From positions 1,674,001 through 1,738,000 of the forward strand of contig CM074702.1 in the NCBI GenBank assembly GCA_037367355.1: a DNA stretch of 64,000 nt. The letters run 5' to 3'. The stretch's first letter is position 1, and every line of letters begins with the position of its first letter. Shown here in pieces: positions 58,454-64,000 of the stretch. The notes under the pieces were generated by a model. It was not told where the DNA came from. It saw nothing but the letters and a program-made list of their open reading frames with translations, and ran no database searches. This stretch comes from Neoscytalidium dimidiatum. Lineage: Eukaryota; Ascomycota; Dothideomycetes; Botryosphaeriales; Botryosphaeriaceae. Position numbers and translations under genes: made by a program.

Positions 58454-61404
58454 ATGTTCTGGCGATTTGGCGGCTACGCCAATATCTCAACCCTCGACTC
58501 GATCCTAGACAAGCCTGATGTCACGATCGAAGAGCTGCTCGATGAATCCGACCTGATTCAAGAGCTGAAGCAGCAGAACTCCAAACTGATACAATATCTG
58601 AGGGATGACAAGATTCTGGAGCGCCTTCTGCAGTTTGTCATCGCCCCGCCAAATCCGGACCCTCAGCAATCGCCAGAGACCGATAATGGCGGGGAGGCTG
58701 AGGGAGACGAGAAGGGTGGTGCTGATCTTGGCGGCTTCTTTAAGAGACGGTCACGATCGAGGTCGCTCAAGTCTGACTCTGGCGAAGGCGAGGAAGGTAA
58801 AGAAGAGAAGCAGCGCATGAAGTATGCTTACGTCGCCTGTGAGATTCTTTCATCCGAGGTGTGGTCCATTTCGGAAGCCTTGCTCGAGAACCAAGCCGCT
58901 CTACGGAAATTCTGGGAATATCTCAAGCAACCCGCACCGCTGGACCCGGTGCAAGCTGGCTACTTCACGAAGGTCAATGAATCTCTGCTGGATCGCAAGA
59001 CTGAGGAAATGCTGGAGTTCTTCAAGTCGATCGACAATATCGTCCCGGACATGCTTCAGCACGTCGATTGTCCTATGGTGATGGACTTGCTTCTCAAGAT
59101 CATAAGCCTGGAGAAGGCTGAAGGGGGTCAAGGCATAGTTGACGTGAGTTTCTCTGTTCCTGGGCTCGCAGCAGATACTAATTGGTCGAATGCAGTGGCT
59201 TCAACAACATGATCTCATCCCAACACTCCTGTCTTTCCTATCTCCAGAGCATAATGCTTCTACTCAGACATCGGCAGGCGATTTCCTCAAAGCAATCATC
59301 ACGATTTCTGCCAATGCCACAACACAGGACCAGACTGTTATCGGCCCCAACGAGTTGACCAGACAGCTGGTTTCTGAGCCTTGCATCAAGAGCCTCATCA
59401 CCGAGATGCTCCGGGGCGGCAACCCGCTTACTGTTGGTGTGGGCATTGTCATCGAGGTCATCAGGAAAAACAACTCCGATTACGACATGGAGAATCAAAC
59501 TGGTCCGATACCAAGGAGCTCTGATCCCATCTACCTAGGCACGCTTCTGCGCCAATTTGCGAATCACGTGCCTGATTTTATGGCCCTCGTCAACAATGCC
59601 ACCGAGAAGGTCGTCAATCCGGATGGGACAACAACCACCAAGCAACGTGAACTCAAAGCTGCGTTTGGCGGCAAAATCGAGCCCTTGGGATTTGACCGTT
59701 TCAAGACTTGCGAGCTGATGGCCGAACTCCTGCACTGCAGCAATATGGCTCTTCTGAATGAGCGTGGGAGTGAAGCTGCAGTGAAGGCCAGAGACGCTGA
59801 AAGAGAGCGCCTAAAAGCGGAGGGCAAGCTTACGTCAGCCAAAGAAAGCGAAGACCCGTCGATCTTGGACAACGAGTTCGGCACCAGTGTTGACAGCCAT
59901 GGCTTCCACCATGCGCGGGCCCCTTCGAGTGAATCACCCGAGGAGGTGAAGAAGCTTGAGGTTCAGAATAATGTCAAAGATGAGGATTTCGAGGAGGTCG
60001 CCGCATCTGAAGCGGAGCCTGAGAAGAAGGACGATGAGAAGGCCGAAATAGGCGAACCGCTGGAAAGGTCACCTAAACTTCCTCCCCGCACAATTGAATC
60101 CGAGAAAGAGCCGGAACTGGTCGAGGAACCTCTGTCGGAAAAGCCAGCTTCTCAAGCAAAGGAAGGAGATGAGAAAGCAGATTCGCCTACGTCTGCGGGC
60201 TTGACAGACAAGGTTGGTGGTCTCGAGTTGGAGAAGGACGATGCGACCATGACGGACTCTCCACAGCCGGAGGCTGCGAAGAGCGAAGCACAGTCCGCGG
60301 AGGCCGATCCGAGCAAGCAGTCTGTGTCTCTCTTGACACAACAGCTTAACCAGAGCGCTGAAGCCAACGACGTTTCCGGTGAACTTTCTCCGCATCCCGA
60401 TGACAAGCCGGCTCCTCTCTTCTCCAAGAAACCCGAAAACGGTGAAACAGCCAAGAAGACCGATGAGGCTGGAGAAGTCACTCCCATCGACGATGAAGAA
60501 ACCTCGCGATCGATGTTGCTCGCGGAGCAGGCTGGTGATTTCTCGAATTCCCAAAGACCGCAGTACGAGGTCGACATCGACGGTACGCCAGTTGTCGGTG
60601 ATTTGCTGAAGATCATGTTTGTTGAGCATCGCGTTGTTCCAACAATCTTGGTTTGTGCCCATGTTTCCCTGTTCCGCCGTGTTTACTGACTCCGGTTAGG
60701 ACTTCTTCTTCCGCTTTCCGTGGAACAACTTCCTCCACAACGTTGTTTACGATGTAGTTCAACAAGTATTCAATGGCCAAATGGAGCGCGGCTACAACCG
60801 TGCTTTGGCCATCGACCTATTCGAGACCGGCAGAATTACGGAGCGCATCATCGAGGGCCAGCAAGCCAGCGATAAGGCTCAGGCTGAGACTAACATGCGT
60901 TTGGGATACATGGGTCATCTAACTCTGATCGCAGAAGAAGTTGTCAAGTTCACTGAGAGACATCCCCCAGAGCTCCTGTCGCTCTCTGTCCTGGAAAAGG
61001 TAATCAACCAGCAGTGGACCGATTATGTCGAGCACACCCTAGCGGAGACCCGCGAGCGCGACAATGCCATCCTCGGCGGCGTTCGCCCTGACATGGCCGT
61101 CGGACCCCGGCAGGCTGTTCTCAACGCAGTCAACGCTGCTTCGGGATTCAGCAACTCATCGCTGGCCAGCGCTGGTCTCGGTGGAAGCGGCTCGGTTGGC
61201 CTGGACAGTATGGAGCTCACCGGCTCGGGCGGCGGATACAGCCTCAGCGGCGGCGGGCTGCTCAGCGGCTTCAACAACTCGAGCGACGAGGAAGACGAGG
61301 ATATGGAGGAAGGCGAGGGCGAACGGCAGACAACGCCGCATGTGAGCGACTCGGACCAAGTGGGTGAACTCTCATTTGAAGACGTTGAGATGGAGTATCG
61401 ATGA
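58454..61404 (+). CDS. SAPS-domain phosphatase regulatory subunit
   Basis: Sit4/PP6-associated protein (Sap155/Sap190 in yeast, Ekc1 in fission yeast) that steers the PP2A-like phosphatase to its substrates. Exons 58454-59143, 59196-60650 and 60700-61404 give 949 residues. MFWRFGGYANISTLDSILDK is the family-typical start. The SAPS helical repeats run to about 470 (LDESDLIQELKQQNSKLI, VDCPMVMDLLLKII, GRINE-like LLRQF stretches), then an acidic disordered insert, then the last SAPS block in exon 3 (DFFFRFPWNNFLHNVVYDVV). The C-terminus is acidic and ends with ELSFEDVEMEYR, as in other filamentous fungi, which supports the stop at 61404. Confidence 0.93.
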
Positions 61405-61828
61405 TACAGTGCGCTTACCGCGTTGGTGCGTTGTTCATGTCTTCTTCACTACCTCTGGTGCGCGCGAGCGGGATGTTGGCTTTGCTGGTGGCGGCACTCC
61501 GTTCCTGCTGCTGCCTCCGCAATTGCTTCCGGTTCTGCACAAGCTTGCTGCGGCACGTCGCATGTATACCACCAAACATCGATAGCCAGTGTATCCTTTT
61601 TCTCTGGGCGCACACAGCACACAAACGACTGAGGTCACTGTTGAGATACCACCATCTCTCTCCTTTCCCCTTCCTCCTTGTATTACTGCCTTAGATTAAT
61701 GTAGACGACACGGATGATTGCGGTTGGCATAAGCACCTTTCGGAGAATACCCTACAGATTATTCCTCACAGCTGCGCCTCTGCTATTCATGTCATGACTT
61801 CCCACCACTTACCTCTTCCTGATCAGTA
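61405..61828. other. intergenic after the SAPS gene
   Basis: 3' flank of the SAPS gene. An ATG at 61794 opens a frame different from the orphan frame that follows. No gene signal. Confidence 0.45.
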
Positions 61829-62371
61829 TTGTCTTCGTCATTGTTTCTGCCCGCACCGCCACAGATCCGAGACGTCGAGACCCAGGCTGACCCTCATCCG
61901 CAGCCACAGCCCGGCGATGACTCCAACTATTCGGCTGATAGTCCTGACGCCGGCCCCAACGCCACCGCTCCCGCCCCCCTCCAAATCCCCCCCTCCCGAG
62001 CTCGCCGTCAGTTTGCAGCCCGTCTTGCCGAGCGCAAGCGACAACAAGAGCAGCAGCAGCAGTTTGAACAGCATCAGCAACAGGGTGGTGCGGAAGGTGC
62101 TCCTGGTGCCACCGGTGACTGGACGGAGCGTTATAATGATCCGGGACGTTTCAGCAACCTGTTCGTGGGCGGAGGGATTAGCGACGAGGAGAGCACTGAT
62201 GACGACGACGATGGTGAGGAGCTGGTCATGAAGGATAGCTTTTCGAGAAGGAGTGCAGGGAGTGGTGGTGGCAGTGTTAGCGGGGGAAGTGCGAGCGGAA
62301 GCGTAAGTGGTGATGAGGCTGATGAGAGCGGTGCTACAACGAGAGTAGAAACTGAAGATAGAAAAACATAG
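61829..62371 (+). other. orphan reading frame without ATG
   Basis: An open frame of 180 codons that starts with TTG at 61829 and has no in-frame ATG ahead of its coding-like part. A CAG acceptor-like site just before ATCCGAGACGTC at about 61865 could make it a 3' exon. The encoded stretch is Pro-rich, then Gln-rich (RQQEQQQQFEQHQQQ), then has GDWTERYNDPGRFSNLFVGGG followed by an acidic run and Ser/Gly repeats. It looks like the C-terminus of a disordered protein. It could be a truncated gene whose 5' part was lost, or an alternative 3' exon. I recognise no family. Confidence 0.35.
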
Positions 62372-63069
62372 GCCGATTAAAGAGATAAGCTTAGTATTTA
62401 AAGAATCGAATATATAAAAATAATAGAACTTACTTAACTGTAATATTATCAATCATATAAATATATATATATACAATTTCTATTCAAGAAGATAGTTATT
62501 GTGAGGGCCGTACGGTAGACAAGGAGTCGACAGAGGGACGAAAGGGCTCAGGTTGGTAAACAGACGATTCGATAGAGGAGAAGGTTTCAGAGGAGCCCGC
62601 CCAATTGAGGTTTTACCACCAGGCACGGCCCTCCAAGGCCTCACCGGCGGAACGCCAGTGGCCCGCCCAGTCCGACAGTCTGTGGTCTATCTATCTATCT
62701 AAAGACCAGCTTTTGACACTTTCCACATTTGGGGTCTTAAAGTCCATATGTTATAGGGTACGTAATACCTAAAATTGACTTAAGATTCGGATTCTATTAG
62801 ATTAAATCTAGACAAAACCGTCTATAATACTTATAGGCTCTAAACGGATATGAAATATAATTAGTTGACGATATCCTTTTAATGCGATAACTCGATAGTG
62901 CGAGTGGCTACGGAGCTAAGATACGAGGATCTAGCTAGGGGAGTTGAGAGATTTCGAATAGTACCGGTCCTGTCGCGATTTCTAAGTTAATTGATTAAAT
63001 CGATCCACATATAGTACCATTTAAAATTCATTAAGCCCGTACTCTTAGTCCGTTGGCTAACTATGTTAC
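62372..63069. other. AT-rich tail, likely RIP-affected
   Basis: The base composition drops sharply to AT-rich after about 62380. It contains TATATA runs near 62460-62475 and a TATC microsatellite near 62684-62701. No open frame of note. The change fits repeat-associated, C-to-T mutated DNA. Confidence 0.55.
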
Positions 63070-63964
63070 CTTTCACCGTGACGCTAAGAATTCAAACCCA
63101 TGAGGAACTCCTTGGAATACGTGGACTTTAGTATCTATACTCGCTTCTGCTAAGCGAGCACCGTATCGCGTAGCCTCATCACGAGAAATATCCAACGTTC
63201 CGATATCAATATAAGTTGGCTGAAGACAGTTTGACATCCTCTACACGGGCGGAGGCTGCAGTTAGTGGAACATCGTCTGTACCCACCTTTTCTCCAAGGT
63301 AAGCAGTGCATCCGGTTATGTAGTCATCTGCCCTCCAGAAAGCAAACGGCTCAATAGCTGGATTTGGTCTAGTATTGCGGCCGTCAGGCATTGGAGTGAG
63401 GAGAATCTACTTTGCCAGTCTCGGCGAGAGGCTTCGCTCCCGAGCAAGCAAGGCGACAGCCGCAGAAAGTCCTCCTCCGGCGCTTTCGCCCATAACAGGA
63501 ATTCGTGCTGGATCAATACTCAACTTGGCTGCATGTTGTTATAGCCATAGGACTACCGCGTAGCAGTCCTCTAAGGAAGTCGGATAAGTTTGTTCTGGTG
63601 CAACCCGGTAGCCAGCGTAGAAGACTGGGACGCGTGTTTCCGACGCGAAACTACCGAGCTAATTTCGAAACGTAGACAGGGCTCCCGATATGAGATCCCC
63701 GCCGTGGCCGGGCTTCGGATGAGTTGGCGAGTTCCTCTTACGGAAGAGTAGAATAGGGATGCGCTCTCCGTCATGCGACACGGCGGAATACTCAACTTCG
63801 TCCACGTCATCATGCGGCGGTCCCACAACGAAGTTTAGGGGTTTGCGAACCTGTGGGCGCCTGCCAGCAATATCATAGCCTACCGTAGGCTGTCCGAGTG
63901 AACTCCAATAGTCGGCCGTCTCCTTGATGGCTGCCGCCACTTCTGGATCATACGAGAGAGGCAC
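63070..63964 (-). pseudogene. alpha/beta-hydrolase (esterase/lipase) pseudogene
   Basis: Decayed copy of a hormone-sensitive-lipase-like hydrolase, truncated by the window edge or starting from a splice acceptor at 63965. One minus-strand frame carries the family landmarks: GHGGDLISGALS (oxyanion hole, with Asp where Gly is expected), YAGYRVAPEQTYP, DPARIPVMGESAGGG with nucleophile Ser at 63484-63482, and GTDDVPLTAASAR. It is broken by in-frame stops at 63661-63659 (TAG), 63541-63539 (TAA) and 63409-63407 (TAG). A one-base shift near 63222 is needed to continue into DIGTLDISRDEA (likely catalytic Asp) and PHGFEF (catalytic His) near 63090-63110. The stops are CAG/CAA-to-TAG/TAA type changes, as RIP would cause. 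Confidence 0.8.
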
Positions 63965-64000
63965 CTAATTACACAAGTTCAACTGCTGCGAACTTAGCGA

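Overview
The window is nuclear DNA of a filamentous ascomycete (Pezizomycotina, perhaps Dothideomycetes; the class is inference). The signs are many short introns (about 50-120 bp, GT-AG, often with a CTAAC or CTGAC branch site), a Zn2Cys6 regulator, an adenylate-forming reductase, a Hop1-type HORMA-PHD protein, an ENA-type sodium pump, and a RIP-like decayed gene at the right end. I rebuilt exon structures by hand from splice sites, reading-frame continuity and family motifs. No tRNA, rRNA, CRISPR array or intact transposon was seen.

Left part (1-15.9 kb): a hybrid histidine kinase (-) is followed by a Zn2Cys6 transcription factor (+), an NCS1 nucleobase/allantoin-type permease (-) and an A-T-R adenylate-forming reductase (+). 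The last three sit side by side and could be a compact metabolite or uptake locus. Middle left (15.9-26.2 kb): a Cdc4/Fbxw7-like F-box WD40 protein (-), an 11-exon Hop1 meiotic axis protein (+) and a dynactin p27-like subunit (+).

Centre (26.2-43 kb): a 4.9 kb gene-poor GC-rich stretch with microsatellites is followed by a long serine-rich fungal protein (+), a secreted modular cysteine-rich protein (-) built from repeated exon pairs, a DNAJC9-like protein (-) head to head with a Rib2-like deaminase (+), a mitochondrial-looking NTF2/SnoaL-fold protein (+) and a small secreted Cys-rich protein (-).

Right part (43-64 kb): a LaeA-like methyltransferase (+), the telomere-capping protein Stn1 (+), a secreted glycoprotein (-), an ENA P-type ATPase (-), the ESCRT-III protein Vps60 (-), a SAPS phosphatase regulator (+), an orphan open reading frame without an ATG, and an AT-rich tail carrying an alpha/beta-hydrolase pseudogene with three C-to-T-type stop codons and a frameshift.

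Most of the window is ordinary housekeeping content. The best leads for something undescribed are the regulator/permease/reductase trio and the modular cysteine-rich protein.
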